A DNA stretch of 37,427 bases, from assembly GCA_023443225.1 (NCBI GenBank), contig JAEZVF010000063.1:1-37427 (forward strand), in the 5' to 3' direction. This document shows positions 32,099 through 37,427 of this stretch, one piece after another (position 1 is the stretch's first letter; every line of letters begins with the position of its first letter). The notes beneath the pieces are model-generated. The model worked only from the letters and a program-made list of their open reading frames with translations, searched no databases and was not told where the DNA came from. The DNA comes from Bacillota bacterium. Its GTDB lineage: Bacteria > Bacillota > Clostridia > Lachnospirales > Lachnospiraceae. Position numbers and translations under genes: made by a program.

Positions 32099-32168
32099 GG
32101 TAACAATGCATGTTGAACTCATGGTCAGGTCACTCTATACTTGTACCTAACCACTTGGCTATGTAACC
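32099..32168 (-). ncRNA. Degenerate tRNA-like element
   Basis: These 70 bases can be read as a decayed tRNA. Acceptor strands GGTTACA and TGTTACC pair at six of seven positions. TA at positions 8-9 and the D arm TAGCCAAGTGGTTAGGTA are canonical. The T-loop TTCAA is present with a partly paired stem (ATGAG/TGCAT), and the following base is T as in tRNA-Cys. The anticodon arm does not pair properly, so it is a pseudo-tRNA or a tRNA-derived small RNA. A TATAAT box (32178-32183) ends nine bases before it, though without a clear -35, and the terminator at 32055-32085 follows. By eye the D arm is most like bacterial tRNA-Cys or tRNA-Gln. Confidence 0.4.
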
Positions 32169-32285
32169 ATATATTGAATTATATTCTTGCTATAGATAAT
32201 TTATTCGTAATTTATAATGACTGATTCACCAAAGCGGTATCTTCCTGCCTGAGCGTTCCTCATCACATCCAACATTATTTACTAT

Positions 32286-32762
32286 TCAATCCATAGATTC
32301 TTTTCTATGTTGTATATGAATGCCAATATGTCCAATTCCAAAAATTATGACTGCTATGGTCAGCCAGATTACTTTTCCATAAATACTTAAGAAGAAAAAT
32401 GCTGCAACTGGAAGTAATGCTCCAGGAACAGGAATGCCAAGGAAATCTTGATAAAAATCCTTTAAAGAATGCCCACTTTTAAAATAACGAATCCATGACA
32501 TTTCATATAAAAGCATAAGAAGAAAGGAAATAATTAACCATATAGACCAATGAGAAAATTCTTTTAAATTGTAATCTGAGAAAATCAGTACTATTGATGT
32601 CATCAGGAACTGTCCCACTCTCTCAAATAATAAAAGTACCTTATTCTCATTACAAGCAATATTATCATACCCCACAGGTTTATTCTTTGTCCAAAATAGA
32701 TTTGGAATGATCAGCGATAGTAAATATATTACTCCCACATAAGAAAATCCGAAATGCCCCAT
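32286..32762 (-). CDS. Four-helix membrane protein, right copy
   Basis: This protein of about 158 residues has four or five hydrophobic helices (GVIYLLSLIIPNLF, VGQFLMTSIVLIFS, IWLIISFLLMLLYE, GALLPVAAFFFLSIYGKVI, VIIFGIGHIGI) and a C-terminal His-rich IGIHIQHRKE. It is the apparently intact member of the pair with 20521-20967. The family is not recognised. Conserved polar features are NLFWTKNKPVGYDN and FKSGHSLKDFY between helices. Start 32762 is the ATG following a TTG; AAGGAG lies a dozen bases upstream, and a promoter with TTTACA/TATTGT spaced by 17 lies at 32817-32845. It precedes the tRNA-like element and the giant YD gene on the same strand. Confidence 0.78.
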   Translation of the reverse strand: MGHFGFSYVGVIYLLSLIIPNLFWTKNKPVGYDNIACNENKVLLLFERVGQFLMTSIVLIFSDYNLKEFSHWSIWLIISFLLMLLYEMSWIRYFKSGHSLKDFYQDFLGIPVPGALLPVAAFFFLSIYGKVIWLTIAVIIFGIGHIGIHIQHRKESMD

Positions 32763-32816
32763 CAACTTATTCTTCTCCTTCGTAATTTGCTTTTCTTTTT
32801 ATCTCTAGATACTTGA

Positions 32817-32845
32817 ACAATATATCAATTTGCTATATTTGTAAA
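32817..32845 (-). promoter_or_regulatory. Promoter-like hexamers for the right membrane-protein copy
   Basis: On the minus strand TTTACA, 17 bases, TATTGT, about 55 bases before the ATG. The hexamers and spacing match the left copy. Confidence 0.6.
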
Positions 32846-32889
32846 GCATAAATAATCTCTTACCTAACACTATACTATAAGAATAAGAA

Positions 32890-32920
32890 GCTGCATCCAG
32901 AAATTAATCTGTAATGCAGC
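32890..32920 (-). terminator. Weak terminator after the multicopper oxidase
   Basis: GCTGCAT and ATGCAGC form a 7-bp stem with a long loop. On the minus strand CTTCTTATTCTT follows. It is the eroded counterpart of the stronger hairpin at 21126-21171. Confidence 0.4.
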
Positions 32921-32944
32921 CTCGACCCTTTCCTTATCTATTAT

Positions 32945-34537
32945 TTATTTTTCTACTACAAGCGGACGCATCATATCATAATCTTCATGTTCCAGTATAT
33001 GACAATGCCAAACATAATCCCCTGCGTGTTCTTTAAAATGCATCAGAATTGATGTTACCTGACCAGGATCCGTTCTCACAACATCCTTAGGTCCTTTCTC
33101 ATAGGCAAGTGGCGGTGTTAAATTCTCCAGATGAAATTTATAGTTACCAAGTTCATCAAAATCCTCTGCTGTAAATACCTTTCTTCCCAATATCTCAAAG
33201 TGTACCAAGTGAAGATGGATTGGATGCGGAAAATTAAAGTGATTCACAAGATGCCATATCTCCATGCTATCTAATTTTGGTTTTTCAGTAGCAGGATCAC
33301 TCCACATCCTGCCATTAAGTAAGTGCACAACTCTATTATAATGATCTGTTGTTTCATTTAAGTTCATGGTTCTCGTCTTTGTAGCTAATGCGGGATCCAT
33401 TTTGTGCAAAGGCATTAGTTCTGTTGGAATGCTACTGGTATCCGGACATTTTAAGGTTTCAGTGACTATGAATTTCATGATTTGTTCTGCACCAGGACTC
33501 GGCGGCCCTTGCGCAATATTTTGTAAAATGATCTCCTGCCCTTTATATTTAGAAAAGTCTATAATCAAATCTATTCTTTCTGCAGGCTCTAAAATAAAGG
33601 ACGGAATATCAACAGGATGATGTAAGAGTCCCAAATCTGTACCGATTTGATGAAACACCTCTCCATTACTTAATTGCAGTTCATAACCACGAGTGTTCGA
33701 TGCATTTAATATGCGAAATCTGTATTTACGTGGCTCAACGGTTAGGTATGGCCATATCTTACCATTGACTACAATGGTATTTCCAAAGAAAAAAGAAGGT
33801 GTTGATGGAATAGGATGTTCCACAGGTGGTGTTGAATTATCCGGATAAAATAAGGATCCATCCTCCTTGAATGATTTATCCTGTATCATCATTGGAATTT
33901 CATAAGGACCACAGGGAAGATTCAGTCTTTTCTCTAAGAAATCCCTAATAAGATAGAAACCAGCAAGACCAGAATATACATTTAATCTTGTGATTCCTAT
34001 CGCATGATCATGATACCATAAGGTTGCTCCCGCTTGATGATTGGTGTATTCATATACCTCTTTTGAATACTTATGACCAACATATTGATTATCTCTTGTA
34101 AACCAAGCATCCGGATGCCCATCACTATCCGCTGCAACATTAGCACCGTGAAGATGTACGACGGTTCTTACATCTGGTGTATCCATGGTTCCATGCAGAG
34201 TATGGTCAATTGGTAGGAAGTGATTATTAGGAAGTTTATTAACCCATTTTACTTTAACTCGGACATCTTTAGGTACTTCCAGTGTTGGGCCGGGATAGGT
34301 TCCATTATAACCCCAAATTGTTGTGAGTGGAAAATACTTATGAAATCTATGTTTTCCTTCCATCATAGGGATGTGATAATATAGTTCATTTTGGTTGGAA
34401 GAATGATTCAGGTAAATTGGTGCTTGCACATAAGGTATTGGCATGGGATCTACATATTTGGGAATGGTTGCTGGATCGGATGGATTGACAATCATTCCGG
34501 ATGTTACTAATTGTGAATAATTATTATAATATTCCAT
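32945..34537 (-). CDS. CotA-like multicopper oxidase (laccase/bilirubin-oxidase type)
   Basis: This 530-residue three-cupredoxin oxidase would couple one-electron oxidation of phenols or metals to reduction of O2 to water. All four copper signatures are present in order: HLHGAN (about 130), WYHDHA (about 175), HPIHLHLVHF (about 440) and HCHILEHEDYDMMRP near the C-terminus, the last carrying the T1 Cys, His and Met ligands. The length and the CotA-style N-terminus (PKYVDPMPIP) match the Bacillus spore-coat laccase rather than exported copper oxidases, and there is no signal peptide. AAAGGATG precedes the ATG. A sequence fitting the sigma-K consensus lies about 85 bases upstream. An O2-using enzyme on the spore of a presumed anaerobe is biologically plausible. 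Confidence 0.9.
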   Translation of the reverse strand: MEYYNNYSQLVTSGMIVNPSDPATIPKYVDPMPIPYVQAPIYLNHSSNQNELYYHIPMMEGKHRFHKYFPLTTIWGYNGTYPGPTLEVPKDVRVKVKWVNKLPNNHFLPIDHTLHGTMDTPDVRTVVHLHGANVAADSDGHPDAWFTRDNQYVGHKYSKEVYEYTNHQAGATLWYHDHAIGITRLNVYSGLAGFYLIRDFLEKRLNLPCGPYEIPMMIQDKSFKEDGSLFYPDNSTPPVEHPIPSTPSFFFGNTIVVNGKIWPYLTVEPRKYRFRILNASNTRGYELQLSNGEVFHQIGTDLGLLHHPVDIPSFILEPAERIDLIIDFSKYKGQEIILQNIAQGPPSPGAEQIMKFIVTETLKCPDTSSIPTELMPLHKMDPALATKTRTMNLNETTDHYNRVVHLLNGRMWSDPATEKPKLDSMEIWHLVNHFNFPHPIHLHLVHFEILGRKVFTAEDFDELGNYKFHLENLTPPLAYEKGPKDVVRTDPGQVTSILMHFKEHAGDYVWHCHILEHEDYDMMRPLVVEK

Positions 34538-34621
34538 ATTTCATACCATCCTTTCTACTTTTATAATTTCATTTAATCTTATCTCCTTTAAATTATTTAT
34601 GGGATTTTAAGGTATCTATGA

Positions 34622-34648
34622 TATTATATGCAACCTTCGGTATTTCGT
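34622..34648 (-). promoter_or_regulatory. Possible sigma-K promoter of the multicopper oxidase gene
   Basis: On the minus strand AC, 16 bases, CATATAATA. This matches the late mother-cell sigma-K pattern AC-N16/17-CATANNNTA and ends about 85 bases before the start codon. The pattern is short, so chance is possible. The spore-coat-like product makes it more credible. The same -10 also contains TATAAT, usable by the vegetative sigma factor. Confidence 0.4.
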
Positions 34649-34826
34649 ATCTGAATTTGACGAATTTACAATTTTTTTGTCTTTAAAGCAGCAAACTCAT
34701 CAGGATGGTTACTATATTTATCAAATTTGATTTGTACCAGTCTTCAAGGCCGATGGAATGTAGAATTCTATAGAGTTTTACTAGAATGTATTAGGCATAA
34801 TTATATAAATTATAACTAATATTAGA

Positions 34827-34855
34827 TTTACTAATGTTTTTTCTTGTGATACAAT
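34827..34855 (+). promoter_or_regulatory. Promoter-like hexamers of the CofE-family gene
   Basis: TTTACT, 17 bases, TACAAT, about 40 bases before the ATG at 34896. The rest of the 358-bp divergent region 34538-34895 shows no gene or structured RNA that I can recognise. Confidence 0.5.
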
Positions 34856-34895
34856 GGTATAGGATTTGTAAACATAACATAAAGGAGTGTTTTTC

Positions 34896-36086
34896 ATGGA
34901 AAGATTAATAGGTACAATTTCAAGAGGCGTTCGTGCACCAATTATCCGTCAAGGTGATGATATAGCAGAAATCGTAATTAACAGCGTATTGGAAGCAGCT
35001 AAAAGTGAGAATTTCGAACTGCGTGATCATGATGTTATTACTGCTACAGAAGCGGTTGTTGCTCGTGCTCAGGGTAATTATGCAACTGTTGATCAAATAG
35101 CAACTGATATAAATCACAAATATGGCACGGAAACTATAGGTGTTATTTTTCCTATTCTAAGCCGTAATCGCTTTTCCATATGCCTTAAAGGAATTGCGAA
35201 AGGTGCTAAAAAAATCGTTCTCATGTTAAGCTATCCTTCTGATGAAGTAGGAAATCATTTAGTAGATTTAGATGATTTAGATGAAAAAGGCATTAATCCA
35301 TGGACTGATATATTAACAGAGGAACAGTATCGTGAGCTTTTCGGCTATCGCAAGCATACTTTTACTGGTGTTGATTATATTGATTACTACAAAGAAGTAA
35401 TCCAAAGTACAGGCTGTGAAGCTGAAGTTATTCTTGCTAATGATTGCCGTGCTATTTTAAATTATACAAAATACGTTCTTACCTGTGACATTCATACACG
35501 TGCAAGATCGAAACGTTTGCTCAAAGCCGCCGGTGCAACACTGGTATACGGTCTTGATGATATTTTAACTTCATCAATCGATGGTAGCGGCTACAATGAA
35601 AACTATGGCCTACTTGGCAGCAATAAAGCAACGGAAGAAACAGTTAAACTCTTTCCTCGCGACTGCATGCCTATCGTAGAAAAAATACAAAAAGGTATCT
35701 TTGAAAAAACAGGAAAGCATGTTGAAGTTATGATTTATGGTGATGGAGCATTTAAAGATCCTGTAGGTAAGATATGGGAGTTAGCAGATCCTGTTGTGTC
35801 TCCTGCTTATACTGCTGGTCTTGAGGGTCAGCCTAACGAAATTAAATTAAAATATCTAGCAGACAATGATTTTGCTGACTTGAGTGGTAATGAGCTAAAG
35901 GAAGCTATTTCAGAATGTATCCGTAACAAAGATAATGACCTAGTTGGAAACATGGCATCCCAAGGAACGACTCCTCGCCGTTTAACCGACCTAATCGGTT
36001 CTCTCTGTGATTTGACCTCCGGAAGCGGTGACAAGGGTACGCCAATTGTACTGGTCCAGGGCTACTTCGATAACTATACAAAATAG
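34896..36086 (+). CDS. CofE-like coenzyme F420-0:L-glutamate ligase family protein
   Basis: This 396-residue protein of the CofE/FbiB-N fold begins LIGTISRGVRAPIIRQGDDI. The family's ligase transfers glutamate to F420-0 using GTP. Typical features are DHDVITATEAVVARAQGNYA (near residue 45; the 'DGDVLVVTQKIVSKAEG' equivalent), VIFPILSRNRFS and AGATLVYGLDDI. The acidic MIYGDGAFKDPVG segment is followed by a nucleotide-site-like GNMASQGTTPRRLTDLIGSL. It is longer than CofE (about 250). It belongs to a clostridial branch found without other F420 genes, so the substrate may differ. AAAGGAG lies eight bases before the ATG. It is the only intact plus-strand gene in the window. Confidence 0.75.
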   Translation: MERLIGTISRGVRAPIIRQGDDIAEIVINSVLEAAKSENFELRDHDVITATEAVVARAQGNYATVDQIATDINHKYGTETIGVIFPILSRNRFSICLKGIAKGAKKIVLMLSYPSDEVGNHLVDLDDLDEKGINPWTDILTEEQYRELFGYRKHTFTGVDYIDYYKEVIQSTGCEAEVILANDCRAILNYTKYVLTCDIHTRARSKRLLKAAGATLVYGLDDILTSSIDGSGYNENYGLLGSNKATEETVKLFPRDCMPIVEKIQKGIFEKTGKHVEVMIYGDGAFKDPVGKIWELADPVVSPAYTAGLEGQPNEIKLKYLADNDFADLSGNELKEAISECIRNKDNDLVGNMASQGTTPRRLTDLIGSLCDLTSGSGDKGTPIVLVQGYFDNYTK

Positions 36087-36153
36087 TAAATTTAAAGTAA
36101 TAAAAGCAGCTTTATGAAGGAGAAGTTGACATAACCCAAATAAGTTAGACTTT

Positions 36154-36183
36154 ATTGCGTAGTAGTTTTAACTGCTACGCAAT
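36154..36183 (+). terminator. Terminator of the CofE-like gene
   Basis: ATTGCGTAGTAG and CTGCTACGCAAT form a strong stem (one mismatch) around TTTTAA, followed by AATTTT. It is about 70 bases after the stop codon. Confidence 0.75.
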
Positions 36184-36187
36184 AATT

Positions 36188-36328
36188 TTAAGCAAAAAGT
36201 AGATTGAGCTTGTATTCTAGCGGACTCATCCATCCTAGTTTCTCTTTAATTCGTTTCTCTTATAATACTTTATGTATTTGTCTATTGTCTCTTTCAGTTC
36301 TTCATAACTATAATAAAAGCGCTATTCA
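36188..36328 (-). pseudogene. IS3-family transposase OrfB C-terminal remnant
   Basis: On the minus strand the sequence reads FYYSYEELKETIDKYIKYY. After a one-base loss it continues as EKRIKEKLGWMSPLEYKL to a stop. 'YNxKRIKxKLGxMSPxEYR' is the hallmark C-terminus of IS3/IS150-group DDE transposases. Only about 45 residues survive, and an in-frame TAG lies just upstream. It is a fossil next to the CofE terminator, with no visible inverted-repeat ends. Confidence 0.8.
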
Positions 36329-36345
36329 ACTCAAAGTCGAATAGC
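36321..36345. terminator. Small hairpin beside the IS3 remnant
   Basis: GCTATTC and GAATAGC form a 7-bp stem with an 11-base loop, with CTACTTTTC following on the plus strand. It is a weak terminator-like structure or part of the decayed element. Confidence 0.3.
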
Positions 36346-36570
36346 AGCTACTTTTCAATCCGGATTCATTTAAAATACTTGAACATCACATTTTCATCAT
36401 TTTGTCAAAACTATGATTAAGATATTTAAAGTAAGTATCATGAACTATATGCAAGTACCAGAAACCGAATTGTTAAAAATAACCCACACTGTCTTCTATG
36501 TTGTAATTTCTCTTTCTATTTCTTCTTATATACATTCAGTTGTTGAGCTACTCCTTTATAATTTTATAGT

Positions 36571-36815
36571 TTAATTTACGTAGTCATTTACATCTGTCGG
36601 TAAATGGTCATTAGGCGTATTCGCTAATTCAGCCGCTTTCTGAGTAATCAAAACATTACTACTATCGCTTATTCCATATTTTTATAACTAATACAGCCGG
36701 AAATATAAACACTATCAGTTTGTGTGGTTCCAGCATTTACAGAAAATCAATTAGTAAATACGAAAAACATTATTATACATATAAAAAATACCGTTATTCT
36801 TTTCCCCTTAATCAT
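36571..36815 (-). pseudogene. Broken gene for a small secreted protein
   Basis: GAGGGA precedes the ATG at 36815. The frame starts with an evident signal peptide (MIKGKRITVFFICIIMFFVF, then TN) but hits TGA at 36747-36749. It continues in frame with FSVNAGTTQTDSVYISG to a second stop after YKNME. A shifted frame carries on with DSSNVLITQKAAELANTPND and HLPTDVNDYVN to the stop at 36571. Restoring one codon and one frameshift gives an exported protein of about 80 residues. The family is not recognised. The region 36346-36570 downstream holds only an AAAGGAG followed by a 20-codon basic frame (36473-36535 approximately), probably another gene start cut short. Confidence 0.6.
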
Positions 36816-36867
36816 ATATTCCCTCTTTTCAAGTGTATTTATTGTATTTTCTTTAACACAATTCTAC

Positions 36868-37427
36868 TTACTTATAGTAACCTTTATGTAACCAATCTGT
36901 ATAATGTAAATATATTGATATAGAATCAACGTACTCATAAAGCAATTCTTCTGTATCTGTTGAATACTGAACTTGCTTTATACCAATGTCTATTTTAATT
37001 CTTCCTTTCTTATATGTAGCATAGCTATATTCTTTATATTCTAGCTTGTAATGATTTTTTTTTAAGATACGGTCTGTTTCTTCCAATGTATTACCTACTT
37101 TAACTCCAAATATATTAATTTCTGGTCTTGATGTGGCATAATAGGTCAGTTTATAAGAACATGCCATATCAGGAAATCCATTGAACGTTAAATAATTATT
37201 ATCATTATAAAAACTAATTATATTATTATACTGTTTATAACATTCCCATTCCCCGATTTCAAAGCAATATTCCTCTAAAGGGGTTGCAAGTTTGTAAGGT
37301 AAATTACTATTTTTATTTAACTCTCTTATTTCATTTGGAAGTATAAAAAAAGGTAGCATTATTTTTACTACTGTTATTATCAATAGTGTCAAGAAAATAC
37401 CGAATTTGATTCTTCGCTTTCTACTTT
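36868..37427 (-). CDS. Membrane-anchored hypothetical protein, 5' end outside the window
   Basis: The frame is open to the window edge and its true start is not seen; the visible part is about 185 residues. It opens RKRRIKFGIFLTLLIITVVK, a positively charged stretch followed by one transmembrane helix (to about IMLPFFILP). That implies an inside-to-outside orientation, with the remaining ~150 residues outside. The outer part has ATPLEEYCFEIGEWECYKQY, NIFGVKVGNTLEETDRILKK and a Tyr-rich C-terminus. 'VGNTLEETDRILKKN' resembles the repeating unit of small extracytoplasmic domains in which G-x-t-x-x-e/d-V/t starts a helix. The function is unknown. It may form a unit with the broken secreted-protein gene 52 bases downstream. 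Confidence 0.6.
   Translation of the reverse strand, partial: SRKRRIKFGIFLTLLIITVVKIMLPFFILPNEIRELNKNSNLPYKLATPLEEYCFEIGEWECYKQYNNIISFYNDNNYLTFNGFPDMACSYKLTYYATSRPEINIFGVKVGNTLEETDRILKKNHYKLEYKEYSYATYKKGRIKIDIGIKQVQYSTDTEELLYEYVDSISIYLHYTDWLHKGYYK

Larger units (their letters stand above)
32286..32925. repeat. Right copy of a ~640-bp flanking duplication
   Basis: The region is collinear with 20521-21175: gene, promoter and upstream terminator hairpin. The two copies differ throughout (roughly 20% at protein level), so the duplication is old. They are direct repeats 11.8 kb apart, bracketing the whole YD/glycine-rich operon. Confidence 0.7.

Noticed and set aside
32220..32280. CTCAGGCAGGAAGATACCGC on the minus strand, reminiscent of the 3' part of a glycine riboswitch aptamer
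   Set aside because: The rest of the aptamer (paired P1, first conserved core) cannot be found upstream, so the match is too short.
34920..36034. Minus-strand frames opposite the CofE-like gene
   Set aside because: They are shadows of a well-supported plus-strand gene with promoter, ribosome binding site and terminator.
36473..36535. 20-codon basic frame after AAAGGAG near the right end
   Set aside because: The spacing from the ribosome binding site to the ATG is too long (about 15 bases) and nothing in the peptide is recognisable. It is mentioned only as a probable cut-off gene start.
1..37427. CRISPR array
   Set aside because: No set of identical repeats with unique spacers exists. The recurring motif copies are 0.7-2 kb apart with genes between them, and the blocks at 14882-14970 are too few and too diverged.

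Overview
The window looks like chromosomal DNA of a low-GC, Gram-positive, probably spore-forming anaerobe. The best inference is a clostridium of the Lachnospiraceae type. The grounds are AT-rich sequence with short intrinsic terminators, strong AGGAGG-type ribosome binding sites (some serving TTG or GTG starts), a CotA-like multicopper oxidase behind a possible sigma-K promoter, a ferredoxin-type aldo/keto reductase remnant, and a DUF2339 protein. No housekeeping operon is present. Almost everything from 1 to 34.5 kb is on the minus strand, and the exceptions are mobile-element fossils.

Region 1 (1-9.5 kb) is a string of small unrelated single genes, all on the minus strand: MBL-fold hydrolase, free-standing FakA-middle-like domain, nitroreductase, P-loop kinase-like protein, a broken hypothetical, Ntn-type amide hydrolase, frameshifted HAD phosphatase, small membrane protein, alpha/beta hydrolase, an apparently 5'-truncated hypothetical, dCMP-type deaminase, GNAT acetyltransferase, hexapeptide acetyltransferase and a HEPN-like protein. 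Most gaps between genes from 4.2 to 9.5 kb carry either a short same-orientation motif (consensus close to TAAGCATAATAGGAAGTT) or a ~65-bp intergenic repeat. A decayed tyrosine-recombinase C-terminus lies beside one motif copy on the other strand. Together this resembles a fossil, integron-like or recombinase-built cassette array, and it is the main candidate here for an undescribed system.

Region 2 (9.5-14.8 kb) is a probable defence module: a one-pass membrane protein, a broken small gene, a DUF2971-like protein and a 967-residue NACHT NTPase. It is bracketed by 24-bp near-identical direct repeats (9510-9533 and 14809-14832) with dyad-symmetric cores. A 530-bp intergenic region with degenerate repeats follows.

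Region 3 (15.2-20.4 kb) holds a 5'-truncated aldo/keto reductase pseudogene, a large DUF2339 membrane protein and a DinG/XPD-type Fe-S helicase.

Region 4 (20.5-32.9 kb) is a secretion/toxin-like locus transcribed leftwards. It has a 2476-residue YD-repeat protein with a Tc/SpvB-like N-terminus and a C-terminal domain resembling permuted papain-like hydrolases. Two paralogous glycine-rich proteins follow, one ending in a Hint domain. The locus is flanked by two diverged copies (about 640 bp each) of a membrane-protein gene with its promoter and the preceding terminator. A degenerate tRNA-like element followed by an intrinsic terminator sits in the leader of the giant gene.

Region 5 (32.9-37.4 kb) contains the CotA-like multicopper oxidase, a divergent CofE-family protein (the only intact plus-strand gene), an IS3-family transposase remnant, a broken secreted-protein gene and the incomplete start of a membrane-anchored protein at the right edge.
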